Shown: positions 34,206 to 44,927, counted from the first letter of the stretch. The stretch is DNA of 64,000 nucleotides from Branchipolynoe longqiensis (GCA_030323885.1 CM059187.1:134832369-134896368); one strand, 5' to 3'. Notes: a model not told the origin generated them from the letters alone. A program made the numbers and translations.

Positions 34206-35323
34206 CTTCCTACATACATGTTGTACGTCCCATAACAAGGTGTAATTAAATATCCTCTGAGTGACAATAACTCCCCCCCCCCCCACCCCACCCCACACTC
34301 CTCCCTTTAAGCCCTACACGCTAAGACGCGCACTCGCTTTAAGGGCGCGTCCCGCAGGGTGGCGCTGTGATAGAACCACAGCTACTTCCTATGGCAGTTG
34401 AAAGCGTCATGTAAAGTGGATTCAAACCACACACACACACACAAAAAACAGCTACCGCCCCCCCCCACCCCACTTCCCGCCCCCCCCCCCCCGTAGGGAT
34501 TGGTGCCGACATGCAACTCCCCGCAGTGGGAGCTCGGGGTGAGATATGAACACCCATTCTTAAAGGCTTCCGCCCCCCTCCCCGGAACCCCCGGAACCCC
34601 GCCCCCCTCCACACACACACACACACGTTATAGGGGCGTGTATGTGTGGGTTTAAAAAAACACCCACCACACACACACACATAACGGCGGCAGTTTTCAC
34701 CCAATCCACCACGAGAGCACGGGGACCACCCACTTTTGAGCACCCACTCCCACCCACACACCCTCTTTCAGGCGTAATGGGGCGGTATATATCCGGTAGG
34801 CATTACATCCCGGCGGATGGCGATTAGCATACGCGCCACACACACGCAAATCACACTCATTTAACCAACAACTAACAAAAAATAAAAAATAAAGCGGAAA
34901 AGAGAGAGAGAGAGAGTGGGTGGGGATGAGGGTGGATGGTGGATGGAGAGATTTCCACTCAATCAATTACTCCGACATGAGAATTTAAAAGGGGGTGTAA
35001 TTTACTGTTTACTCCGGGAAATGGCAGCCATGACTGCTCTGTATGACGTCTGAGTACATGGTCTGTGCACACACATAGACGAGTGGAAGGAGACATGCAG
35101 GGAGACGGAAAGAGATCTGGGTGGGGATGGGTGGGGGAGGGAATGGGCGAGCCTTCCTTCACAACCACAGTTTGCTTGCCTACGACAGAGGTAAATCAAT
35201 CAGACGTTCAGGGCCTCAGGTGGGGATTTATATTTATATTTTATATTTTTATTCTTTTGTAGAAAGACTATGATTAGAGAGACAGAGAAGAGCGTGTCAT
35301 TTATAGGTTCATCCGCTGGTCGA
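34206..35323. other. Non-coding with CA/C runs
   Basis: Poly-C (34273-34287, 34457-34495), (CA)n (34428-34441, 34610-34626, 34668-34682) and (GA)n near 34903. No exon recognised. Confidence 0.45.
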
Positions 35324-35632
35324 ATGGTTGGTTGTTGGAGTTTTACGTCCTGGCAACATCTAAGGTTATATCAGGGCGGATACCATAACATGGCGACTCT
35401 ATAGTGCTGCCCCGCTGAGAAATCAGGCCACCCGCACCATGATCCGATAACCCACTCAGTCACATTATCCTGAGGTAACCAGTCCTTGCCCTATCCTATT
35501 GATGTCGAGTGCCAGGCTAGGAAGCGACAAGGATCAATTTTATAAATCATTTCTTTGACTCAACCGGGATTCGAACGCGCGACCTCTGGCATGGCAAACT
35601 TGCGCTCTACCAATTAGGCCACCGTGTCCGGT
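35324..35632 (-). mobile_element. SINE-A copy 9
   Basis: Near-complete minus-strand copy, tail at left, head ending CCAATTAGGCCACCGTGTCCGG at right. A short part of the body is deleted. Confidence 0.85.
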
Positions 35633-35746
35633 CGCGGACGTTAGTACAAAAGGAGATGGTGTGTGGGGGTCGGGGTGTGGGTGTGGGTGGGGAGAGAGGA
35701 ACTAATGCTGTAGGTGGGAGGGGGAGGTGGAGGTGGGTTAAGGTGG

Positions 35747-35791
35747 ATGGTTGTACGTCCTGGCAACATATAAGGTCATATCAGGATGGGA
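35747..35791 (-). mobile_element. SINE-A tail-only insertion (45 bp)
   Basis: Reverse tail bracketed by GGTTAAGGTGG (35736-35746) and GGTTAAGGAGG (35792-35802), an 11-bp duplication with one mismatch. Confidence 0.75.
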
Positions 35792-35842
35792 GGTTAAGGA
35801 GGTAGTGAGAGAAACAGCGTGTGTAGGGGGGTTAGGGATGGA

Positions 35843-35876
35843 GTTTTACGTCCTGGTAACATCTAAGGTCATACCA
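35843..35876 (-). mobile_element. SINE-A tail-only insertion (34 bp)
   Basis: Only 34 bases of tail (GTTTTACGTCCTGGTAACAT onward), bracketed by GGTTAGGGATGGA (35830-35842) and GGTTAGGCATGGA (35877-35889), a 13-bp duplication with one mismatch. No A-rich spacer precedes GTTTTACG. Confidence 0.8.
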
Positions 35877-35894
35877 GGTTAGGCATGGATGAGA

Positions 35895-36260
35895 GGTAGG
35901 GTTGGTGGGGGCTGGTTTGTGGGGGGAGCGGAATCAGATTTGAGGTGCGAGGAGGGAGAGAATAATGGTTGGTCGAGGGGTTGGGGGGGGGGGGGGCTGG
36001 TTGGGGTTGGTAGGAGAACGGAATTGGATTTGTGGTGGGAGGAGGGAGAGAAAAATGGTTGATCGGTGGAGGGGGAGATGTGTGGGGTGGGACTATGGGA
36101 TAGGGAGAATAAGGATGTGTTGACTGCATGTGTGGTGGGGGAGAGCAGGTGACAGGTTGGATGAAGGAGAGCAGCTCATAGGTTGGATGGGGGTGAGTAT
36201 GTGGGTTGGGGTTAGGGATGAGGAAGAGCAGTTCACGGGTTGGATGGAGGAAGGGAGGGG
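35895..36260. repeat. Degenerate G-rich tandem repeats
   Basis: Two ~90-bp tandem units around GGAGGGAGAGAAWAATGGTTG, followed by about three units around CAGGTTGGATGRAGGAGAGC. Confidence 0.7.
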
Positions 36261-36766
36261 TGAGGCAGGCATGATGGTGGGTGGGCGGGTGTGTGTATGT
36301 TGGTGGCGGGGACCAGGGAGCAGCTCACCCACTGGCCGCCCGCCCAATCAGGCCGTAAAGCCCACACCTGCGCGGCAACTCAAGTTTCCCACGCGGGCAT
36401 TACGGCGACGGGTAATCTGTGTCAGAGCGGTAGCCGAGAGCTGGAAACCCAAACCGGGCGGCGGCCCGCCGACCTGACCCCGGAGACTCCGGTGCCAGCC
36501 CTGTTTGCCGCGATGAACTTTTACTATGCCGCAATGCATCATGGATACCCACACCTCCATAACCTCCGAGACACAGGCCGCTCGCCACAGCTGTCCCCCT
36601 GGCGGCGGTTTGGTTGCACGCGCGCGCGCGCTCACTTTCCGAACGAGCCCGATTCAACCCGGACCACCTGGGACTCGGCGCGGGTTGGTGTTATGTACAA
36701 TGTTGAGAATTGAACCCACTGCAATATAATGTATCTAAACCCTACACTCCTAGTCAACAAAATTTA
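36261..36766. other. Non-coding, CpG-containing
   Basis: GC-rich unique sequence with a CG-alternating run near 36618-36632. Overlapping open frames on both strands have no recognisable domain. Confidence 0.4.
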
Positions 36767-37050
36767 TCAAATCATAATTATCATCATCGTTATTAGCATT
36801 ATTATCATTATTATCTTTATTAACATTATCTGTATTACCATTATCATTGTCGTTATTATCATTTTCGTTATTATCGTCGTTATCATCATCGTTATTATCA
36901 TCGTTATTATCATCGTTGTCATCATCATTGTTATCATCATCATTATCATGATCATCATTATGATCGTTGCCATCGTCATTAGTATCACTATTATCATAAT
37001 CAACATATTATTATCATCATTATTATCAACATTATTATCATCATCATTAT
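36767..37050. repeat. (ATT/ATC)n trinucleotide array
   Basis: TTATCATCATTATTATC repeats; Ile-rich and Asn/Met-rich frames are artefacts. Confidence 0.9.
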
Positions 37051-37063
37051 TTGTTTGTTTGGG

Positions 37064-37105
37064 GGTTTTACATCCTAGTAACATCTAAGGTCATATCAGG
37101 ATGAC
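37064..37105 (-). mobile_element. SINE-A tail-only fragment
   Basis: GTTTTACATCCTAGTAACAT onward, at the edge of the ATT array. No clear duplication. Confidence 0.7.
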
Positions 37106-37194
37106 CTACTATTATGACCACCACCATTATCAACCCCTTAACCATGAAGGTCATTGGGGCACCAGAGAGGACTTTACAACCAGCTTTCTCCATG

Positions 37195-37262
37195 TTTGCC
37201 TTTCTCCACTACCCGTCCTGATATGACCTTAGATGTTGCTAGGACGTAAGACAACAAACAAC
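37195..37262 (+). mobile_element. SINE-A tail-only fragment
   Basis: ACCCGTCCTGATATGACC to ACGTAAGACAACAAAC and an A-rich end. Duplication unclear. Confidence 0.75.
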
Positions 37263-37329
37263 CAAACAAAAAAAAGCTCTCTGGGATTTGCCTAAGTCCC
37301 ATCATCATCGTATAGCATCTGAATTATAG

Positions 37330-37660
37330 CTGGTTTCATAGTAGGAAAGGTTCCGAGTTGTGTGTCACATGGTGGTTATATAGTGCTGCGCCACTGATGT
37401 GCCGCACGGGAATAGTACCATGACACTATATTCCACTCTTGTCACTTAATAGTGATTGCAACTTGTCCTGTTAAAACAATGCCAAGCGCCAGACAAGGTA
37501 CAAATACAAGTACACCTTTTATTACTCATTAGTTTGACTTATGATGATGATGATGAGTTTGACTCATGATGATGATGATGAGTTTGACTTAACCATGAAT
37601 TGAACCCACAACCCACAAGGATCACATGATGTATGGACTCTAACCAATAGGTCACCCTCG
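37330..37660 (-). mobile_element. Strongly diverged SINE-A copy
   Basis: Retains scattered SINE-A landmarks in reverse order (TATAGTGCTGCGCCACTG, CCATGACACTATATTCCACT, AATGCCAAGCGCCAG, AACCATGAATTGAACCCAC). A GATGATGATG block has expanded inside it at 37543-37580. Confidence 0.6.
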
Positions 37661-38325
37661 TTGGGGGTTTAAAATAAAATTGAACCATGGACATATTAAA
37701 AATATAAATTATACAATCGGAGTTAACTGAAGACGAAAACATGATAGTGATAACACGAGCAACTTAAGAAGACTCATTGTAAAGTGTACAAGTTTGTAGA
37801 AAAGTATAAGTTCGTTCATTTCTTTCTAAATCAGAAAGGTTATGTTCCAATGCGTACAATCCTTGAAATGAACATTTTAATCGCACGTTGTCCAACAAAT
37901 TTAATTATCTTTATCATGGTTCACTTGGTGGCTTTCAATTTAATTCCATGTTGTCCAAAGATATCAATTTTGTTTAATCATGTTTCGCTGGGTGGCTTTC
38001 ATGTTATCATCATTGCAATTATTTAACTGCACGTCAACATGTACACACACATTGCTATCGGGGAATCGGGGAATGGGAATCGAGCTAAACATCACCTATA
38101 ACCCCCTCTCTCTATGCTGTGGCCACTTTCTTTTTGAAGGCATAGATTTCAAATCAAGAGGCAGCTGGTTCAGGCCCAGACAACTAAATCCATGTCAAAT
38201 TAGGCGTGGTTGTTCTTTTGCTGTGTGTGGGAGGGGGGAGGAGGGGTGGGTGGGTAGGGGGTTAGTGGGTGCCGTGTATCAATAGATGAAACAAAACGCG
38301 CCTTTGCTCCTTTGATGAGCAGCTC
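37661..38325. other. Unique non-coding sequence
   Basis: AT-rich, no domain recognised in its short frames. Confidence 0.4.
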
Positions 38326-39290
38326 ATGTGGTGGTGCTAGTGGTGATGGTGGTGGTGGTGGTGGTGGTGGTGGTGGTGGTGGTGGTGGTGGAGGAGGGGA
38401 GGGAGGGGAGGGAGGGTGGATGGTGTTGGGGAGGAGGTAGGGGGAGTAGGAAGGGGAATATGAGGGGAGGAGGAAATGGAGGAGGAGGGGAGGAGGAAGG
38501 GGAGGATAAGGAGAAGAAGGAGAACCGAGGGGGAGGCGGAGGAGGAGGGGATAGGAAGGGGACAAGAAGAGGAACAGAGGGGAGGAGGAGGAAGAAGAAG
38601 TGTAGAAGGGGCGAAAGAGGAGGAGGAAGGGGATGCGAAGAGGAGATGACGGAGAACAGACGGGTGGGACTAGAAGGAGAAGGAGAATGAGGAGGAGCAG
38701 GAATGGGAAGAGAAAGGAGAATAATAAGAGCCGAGAGGTTAGAGGAGAGCGATCGGAATGGGAGAAGGGGAACATGAGGGAAGGAGGAATATGAGGAGGA
38801 GGAGGAGGAGGAGGAGGAGGAGGAAGGGGAGAAAATGGGGAGCAGATGGAGTAAGGGATGGTAAGGGGAAGGAGAAGGGAGGGATAGGAGAGAACGGGCA
38901 ATGGAGGGGTATGGGAAGGTGAGTGGGACAAGAGGGGGGAAGGAGACGGGGAGCCCGCGGGAGGGGGAGTGGAGGGGCAGGGGGATGGGGGAAGTGGAGG
39001 GGGAGAGAGGGAGGGGGGAGGGAGGGAGGGAGGGAGAGGGGGGGGAGGGGAAGGAGGGAGGGAGAGGGGAGGGGGAGGGGGGAGAGGAGGGGAAGAGGAG
39101 GGGGAGAGGGAGAGGGGAGGGGAGAGGGGAGGGAGAAGGGAGGGGAAGTGGGGAAGGGAAGGGGGGTTTAGGAGGGGTGAAGGGGAGGTGGGAGGGGAGG
39201 GGTTTAGGAGGGGTGATGGGGGTGGAGGGGGACGGGGACGGGTTTAGGAGGGGTGAAGGGGAGGGGAGGGGGGAGGGGGCTCACATGCGG
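38326..39290. repeat. (GGT)n followed by long polypurine tract
   Basis: GGT array at 38345-38392, then about 900 bp of G/A-rich sequence with GGGGAGGG and GGTTTAGGAGGGGTGA (three copies, 39165-39260) units. Confidence 0.9.
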
Positions 39291-39920
39291 CAACACGCAT
39301 GCGCCGCCAACTTCACATCACATACGTTTCATAGAACGACGCTCTGGGTGTACATTACAGAAAATGTGATTTGTGTTCAAAGGGCGGCGACCTAATCAAA
39401 CCTGTGTGGGCCGCTCGTCTCCCGTGTCGCCGCCAGCTGGGGGGCCCCGCCCGCCCCACAGCCCCACCACTCCGTCTCACCTGTTCTTTCAAGTAATTCA
39501 TTTCCTGGCGCCGCCGCTAGGTGCGTAAGGCGAGCTCCCGCGCTTCGATGGTTCCCCCGTAGCCCCCCCCCCCCCCCCCCCCCACATCCGCCGCCCCACA
39601 GCCTGCGCCCCCCACCCACCCACAGTCCACACCCTGCTTCCACTCGGCACGCGGTAATTAATCGGAGCCCGAGCGCGATCAAAGATGGCGCAGAGAAGGG
39701 CAGAAAGCGACCTTCCCCAATTATGGATCAACAGGAAGGAAGTTGGGAGTCGGACCAACCCGGCACGCTGACAGGACGAGTCGGGTGGGACGGGTTCAAA
39801 TTAATACACACCCGGTGTGAGCATCACACGGCCCATGCGCAAATGACAGCAGGGGAGAAGTAGCTGATAGTGCGCGTTGGTAACACATCGAAAGTGCGAG
39901 TTGTGCTCAGGGGAGGGAAG
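39291..39920. other. CpG-rich non-coding stretch
   Basis: GC-rich unique sequence with poly-C at 39566-39584. It contains TAATTAATC and GATCAAAG motifs (39653-39690) of the homeodomain and TCF/LEF types; regulatory function is only a guess. Confidence 0.35.
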
Positions 39921-39924
39921 CCGT

Positions 39925-40858
39925 GTATAGAACTGGTGGAGGGATGATCATGCGAGAAGGGCTTTGGCATAGAACCGGTGGGACAAGTGCTTTGGAATAG
40001 AACTTGTGGAGGGATGATCATGGGAGAAGGGCTTTGACGTAGAACTCATGGAGGGGTGATCACGTATGGAGGGCTGAGCATGGAAGTATGGCTTTGACAT
40101 AGAACTTGTGGAAGGATGATCATGGGAGAAGGGCTTTTAAATAGAACTTTTTGAAAGATTTGTTGTGGGATAAGGGTTTTGACATAGAACTCGTGGATTG
40201 ATGATCATGGGAGAAGGGCTTTGTCATTGAACACGTAGAGGGATGATCATGGGAGAAGGGCTTTCACATAGAACCTGTGGAGGGTTTATCATGGGAAAAG
40301 GTGCTTTGACGTGGAGCTGTTTACATGAAAGGATGATTGTGGGAGAAGGGCTTTGACAGAACTTGTTGAGGGGTGATCATGTTAGAAAGAACTTATTGAG
40401 GGATGAGCGCGGGAGAACGGCTTTGACATAGAACCGATGGAGAGCTGATGGATGGAGAAGGGCTTTGACATAGAACTTGTGGAAGGCTGAGCATGGGAGA
40501 AGGGCTTTGACATAGAACCGATGGAGAGCTGATGGATGGAGAAGGGCTTTGACATAGAACTTGTGGAAGGCTGAGCGTGGGAGAAGGGCTTTGACATAGA
40601 ACCGATGGAGAGCTGATGGATGGAGAAGGGCTTTGACATAGAACTTGTGGAAGGCTGAGCGTGGGAGAAGGGCTTTGACATAGAACTGATGGAGAGCTGA
40701 TGGATGGAGAAGGGTTTTGACATAGAACTTGTGGAAGGCTGAGCGTGGGAGAAGGGCTTTGAAATAGAACCAATGGAGAGCTAATGGTGGGAGAAGGGCT
40801 TTGACATAGAACTTGTGGAAGGCTGGTAGTTGGTGAAGAGCCTTGACATAGAACTGAT
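39925..40858. repeat. 42-bp minisatellite with 84-bp higher-order unit
   Basis: Units share GAGAAGGGCTTTGACATAGA. From 40430 to 40760 two 42-bp variants alternate strictly (GATGGAGAGCTGATGGAT then TTGTGGAAGGCTGAGCG), giving an 84-bp higher-order repeat; the left part is irregular. Minus-strand frames (up to 210 codons, repeating SMSKPFS) stay open because the unit is divisible by three. Confidence 0.9.
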
Positions 40859-41003
40859 GAATCAGAATGACGCGTGATTCCAATCTTAACACTTGAACAA
40901 AGATAACAAACACTTTCAGGTAGGGTTTGAAAGGTTGCTGAGAGAAGAGTATGCTTAGTAACGAGTACCTATGCCCTAAAAGGGTAAACAAATACACACT
41001 CAC
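40859..41003 (-). other. Intron sequence downstream of the CAAP1-like exon
   Basis: Begins on the minus strand with GTGAGTGTG, a consensus 5' splice site. No further exon recognised before the minisatellite. Confidence 0.5.
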
Positions 41004-41088
41004 CATCAAGTATCCTGAGGATGCGTTTACGCGACATGACGTCCAGCTGCTCCAGACACAGCGACTTTAAGTCATCCAGGTTCAGCAT
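41004..41088 (-). CDS. CAAP1: Internal exon of a CAAP1-like gene (partial)
   Basis: An 85-bp exon on the minus strand with textbook boundaries: CTTATTTCAAATCCAG before 41088 and GATG followed by GTGAGT at 41003. It encodes 28 codons plus one base (entry phase 0, exit phase 1), MLNLDDLKS followed by LCLEQLDVMSRKRILRIL and DG. The pattern LCxEQL, SxK, ILxIL matches, from memory, the conserved helical segment of caspase activity and apoptosis inhibitor 1, a conserved metazoan protein reported to restrain caspase activation. The opening ATG is probably an internal Met, because a splice acceptor precedes it. Codon use is GC-richer than the flanks. No other exon was found in the window, so introns must be long. 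Exon call fairly firm; family assignment moderate; a SAP-like helical domain of another protein is the alternative. Confidence 0.6.
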
Positions 41089-41345
41089 CTGGATTTGAAA
41101 TAAGATATAAAACAAAGAGAGAATCAGCACAAGGAAGACAAATAATGTGGGTCTGTTATACAGATAAGTGAGTAATTTCTGGAGGAGGAAAAGAGACAAA
41201 AAGCCTATGGTCATCATAAATAACAATTTTGAAAGGATTTCCTAACATCACTTCAATGTTTACCTGCTCAAGAGTGTCCTGTCACAGGGTCTTCTTTTCA
41301 AATACTACTTGGATGGTGAGCGTAAGTAGTACATTGAAATTTGAA
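41089..41345 (-). other. Intron sequence upstream of the CAAP1-like exon
   Basis: AT-rich. The frame stays open into it on the minus strand (hydrophobic, Leu/Phe-rich), but this is read-through of a pyrimidine-rich acceptor region. Confidence 0.5.
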
Positions 41346-41676
41346 TGGTTGGTTGTTGGAATTCTATGCTCTGGCAACATCTAAGGTCATATCAGGACGG
41401 GTACCAACTTGTGACAATGTGCACTCATGATGACTTTATAGTGCTGCCCCATTGGGAGACCAGGCCACCAGCACCATGACCTGATATCCCACTCAATCAC
41501 ATTATCCTGACACTCAGCCAACCAGTCATTGCCCTTATCCTATTAATGTCGAACGCCAAGCTAGGAAGCGACAAGTATCAATTTGGTAAGTCATTGGTTT
41601 GACTTGACCAGGAATCGAACTCCCGATCTCCCTCACAGGAGGCCTGCGGTCTACCAATTCGATATCCGCACCCGGT
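41346..41676 (-). mobile_element. SINE-A copy 10
   Basis: Complete minus-strand copy about 260 bp upstream of the exon, presumably intronic and antisense/sense aligned with the gene direction. Confidence 0.9.
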
Positions 41677-41767
41677 CGTACTATCCGTGGTGACTTCAGC
41701 TGCATGTTGATTGATATATTCACTGAAATTTGTAACATAACCAATAATCCATCATTTAAACTTAATT

Positions 41768-41900
41768 CGATGGTTTTCAGTTAATACTATATTTTATATA
41801 AAGTAAATATATTTGGTTAATCATTACAATCTACTTTAGCTTTGAAGTAACTTTTATTTTAAGGGCTTAACTTTGGAGATATTTGAAGTAAAAACATGCA
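41768..41900 (+). mobile_element. MITE-1 left-arm fragment
   Basis: TTCGATGGTTTTCAGTTAAT through GGAGATATTTGAAG matches the left half of MITE-1; the right half is absent. Confidence 0.7.
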
Positions 41901-42014
41901 TACTTCACTTTGTGTGTGCACACCGAAATGCTGGACATGGTATTTATTTACTCATTTTTGAGTAAAGGACAGGAGCACTCAACCGCAATTAGATGTGTGA
42001 TGAATGCACCAGAG

Positions 42015-42590
42015 GGACGAGGGTAGTAGTCTATACTGACCTCTCAGACAAGGAGCCACATAGACAGGTAGTGGTTAGGGTGGTGACATCAGGGAGCATA
42101 GGTGGTGTAATGCTTAGTACACTGGAATGCAAGAGCTGTGGGTTCGAATCCCGCTCTAGGGACAATATTTCCCATTTTCATCACCCCCCACAACATTGGT
42201 TGCTGTGACCATAATCCTGTACAAGCTACACGCTGTATGGTTGTTGAACCTACCCTGTGTACGCATATGTAAGTGTATTGATGCTTGCTTGGGCTGGTTT
42301 GTAACCTTACGACGGTTACTGGTTGCAGAACTGCAACATTATAGAGAGGCTCCGATAAATCGTCCCAATCTTTGGTTGAAGATTAATCTTCAGTAGGGAC
42401 GGTTGTAGAAGCTGGGGACATGTTTACAACGTTGTGAAGTGTATTGCCTGTATATATGTAATTGTAAGCATCAAATGACCATTAAACTAGGTGGTGTAAG
42501 GGTTAGCACACCAGTCCGAAATGCACAAGACGTGGGTTCGATTCCCACTTTAGGCTCAATCATTCCAATTTTCATCAATCCACAGGACAT
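42015..42590 (+). mobile_element. SINE-B compound unit
   Basis: Leader CTGACCTCTCAGAC, first tRNA-like head (GGTGGTGTAATGCTTAGTAC, B box GGTTCGAATCC), 3' region, then a second head at 42491-42560 (GGTGGTGTAAGGGTTAGCAC, B box GGTTCGATTCC). The 3' region is interrupted at 42281-42436 by the HP element. Confidence 0.8.
42281..42436 (+). mobile_element. Hairpin-chain element HP, copy 2, with 10-bp duplication
   Basis: 156-bp insertion bracketed by perfect AAGTGTATTG repeats (42271-42280 and 42437-42446); the SINE-B at 21666-22149 shows the uninterrupted site. It carries the same five self-complementary motifs as copy 1: GTAACC/GGTTAC (42301-42319), GTTGCAG-AA-CTGCAAC (42322-42337), CGAT-AA-ATCG (42353-42362), GAAGAT-TA-ATCTTC (42378-42391), GTTGTA/TACAAC (42402-42430). 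No coding capacity. Family unknown to me. Confidence 0.8.
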
Positions 42591-42655
42591 ATATAGATAT
42601 ATATAATATATACATAATATATATAAATATATACCCACGTATATACTAAGTATAT
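42585..42655. repeat. (TA)n-like microsatellite
   Basis: ATATATA-rich tract. Confidence 0.8.
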
Positions 42656-43110
42656 GCGGATGTAAAGGAATTGCACCGTGCTGCCACCCGGGGGCTCCGG
42701 GGGCGGGGTCGCAGGATAGTACGCGGCCGATCCGCTAGATGGCATTTTAGGCCCATCAGGTGCATTATCTATGTATCTTGCCGCAGTGTTTTTCTGTGTG
42801 TTAGGTACCATATGGGTGTGTGGGTTTGTTTTTTAAATTTTGTTTCTGTGTTTTCCTTTTCGTTGTTACCACCATAAAGCTTACAACATTGCGCCGCAGT
42901 GCGTAGTTTACTGCCCGCCTACCTAATACGCATGTGTTTTACCGTGGGAGTGCGCGCGTCGGCCGCCAGGTGGACACCAGGTGCAGTTAACGGTCGGCTT
43001 TCAGGGCTCTAGCGGCGCTGATGGACTTAACTTCACCTGTTGGATCCCAAACATCACGGAAACTCTCCTGTCTTGTACGGGCAGTAAACAGAGCGGAGAA
43101 GGGACGGCTC
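42656..43110. other. Non-coding, no recognisable gene
   Basis: GC-mixed unique sequence; nothing recognised. Confidence 0.4.
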
Positions 43111-43647
43111 CCCGGTGTAAAGATTTCAAATTCCCCCCATATTCAAGTTCCCCCCCGGGAACTTGAAAACGATTTCAGATTCCTCCCAGGGGAATTTGAA
43201 AACGTTTTCAAATTCCCTCCCTCATTTTAACTTTCCCTCCCCCTCCATTTTGGGGGAATTTTCTTTATTTTTGTTATTTTTTGTTATTTTTTGTTATTTT
43301 TTGTTATTTTTCATGACAAATATTATAATATACAGAGAATAGCATAATGGAAATTATTACTAGTACAATAAAACATATTTAACCACAAATGATACAAAAA
43401 GTCTCCAAGATGGTTAAGAAAAAATATTATAGGTCTGAAATTTAAAACGTTTTTAAAAGTTTTTTAAACAATTTTAAATTCCCGGAGGGGGGAATTTGAA
43501 AATAGTGGGGGGAATCTGAAAACTGTTTTTAAGTTCCCCCCCAGGAATCTGAAAACGTTTTTAATTTCCCTGGAGGGAAGTTAAAAACGTTTTCAGATTC
43601 CCGGGGGGGAACTTGGGAAGGGGGGAAGTTGAAATCGTTACACCGGG
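43111..43647. mobile_element. Fold-back element FB, copy 2
   Basis: 537 bp, more than 90% identical by eye to 8952-9483. Ends CCCGGTGTAAAGATTTC and GAAATCGTTACACCGGG are inverted with one mismatch. Palindromic TTGAAAACGTTTTCAAA blocks lie in both arms. Confidence 0.88.
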
Positions 43648-43664
43648 ACGGTGTAGAGGCGTGC

Positions 43665-44927
43665 ATGGATATAGTCCACACCCACACCGATACACACATG
43701 TATGTATACATATATACATGCATGCATATAGTCCACACCCACACCGATACACACATGTATGTATACATATATACATATATATATACATGCATGCATATAG
43801 TCCACACCCACACCGATACACACACGCATGTATACATATATACATCTATATATACATGCATGCTTATGGTCCACACCCACACTGATACACACACATATGT
43901 ATATATATACATATATGCGTGCATACATATAGTCCACACACATGCATATATACATACACACATATATACATGTATACATACATGCATACATACCTATAGA
44001 CTACACCCACACCGGTACACATATATGTGCATACATACATACATACACACACAGTCATACCTACACAGTCATACATACACATGGATGGATGCATGCATAC
44101 ACATACATAGACGCATGCACACATACATGCATACATATAGTCCACACCAACACCGGTACACACATACACACACGTATGTATACATCTATACATATATATA
44201 TACATGCATGCATATAGACCATATCCACACCGATACACACACGTATATATACATATATGCATGCATGCATAGTCCACACCACACCAATACACACACATAT
44301 GTATACATATATACATGCATATAGTCCACACTCACACCGATACACACATGCATGTATACTTACATATGCATGCATATATACATACAGGCATACATACATA
44401 CATGTATACATACATTCATACATGCATACATATAGTCTACACCCACACCGGTACACATATATGTGCATACATACATACATACACAGTCATACATACACAG
44501 TCATAGATATACATACACATACATACACACATGCATGCACACATACATGTCTACATATAGTCCACACCCACACCGGTACACACATACACATATGCAAAGG
44601 TACATACATACATAAATATTTACATATACATTCATACATATAAACATTCATACATATACATTCGTAATTACATACATATACATTCATACATACACTCAGC
44701 TACAAACATACACGCACGTACACACACGTACACACATCGATACATACATAAATAAATACACACAGGGATACATCCATACATACGTGGATGCATACATACA
44801 GATACACAAACACACATATATATCTAAATACACGATATATACATCTATAGATACATACATACATGTATACATACAAATATATCGATACACATACACACAT
44901 ATACATGCATACATTTACATAATACAT

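Noticed and set aside
33525..34298. Frames resembling multi-span membrane proteins (Val/Leu/Trp/Phe)
   Set aside because: Reverse translation of the AAAC/AACC repeat; hydrophobicity is a codon artefact.
40969..41226. 85-codon frame starting upstream of the CAAP1-like exon as a complete small gene
   Set aside because: Its N-terminal half is AT-rich intron read through the splice acceptor, and its C-terminal end reads through the GTGAGT donor; only 41004-41088 is credible coding sequence.
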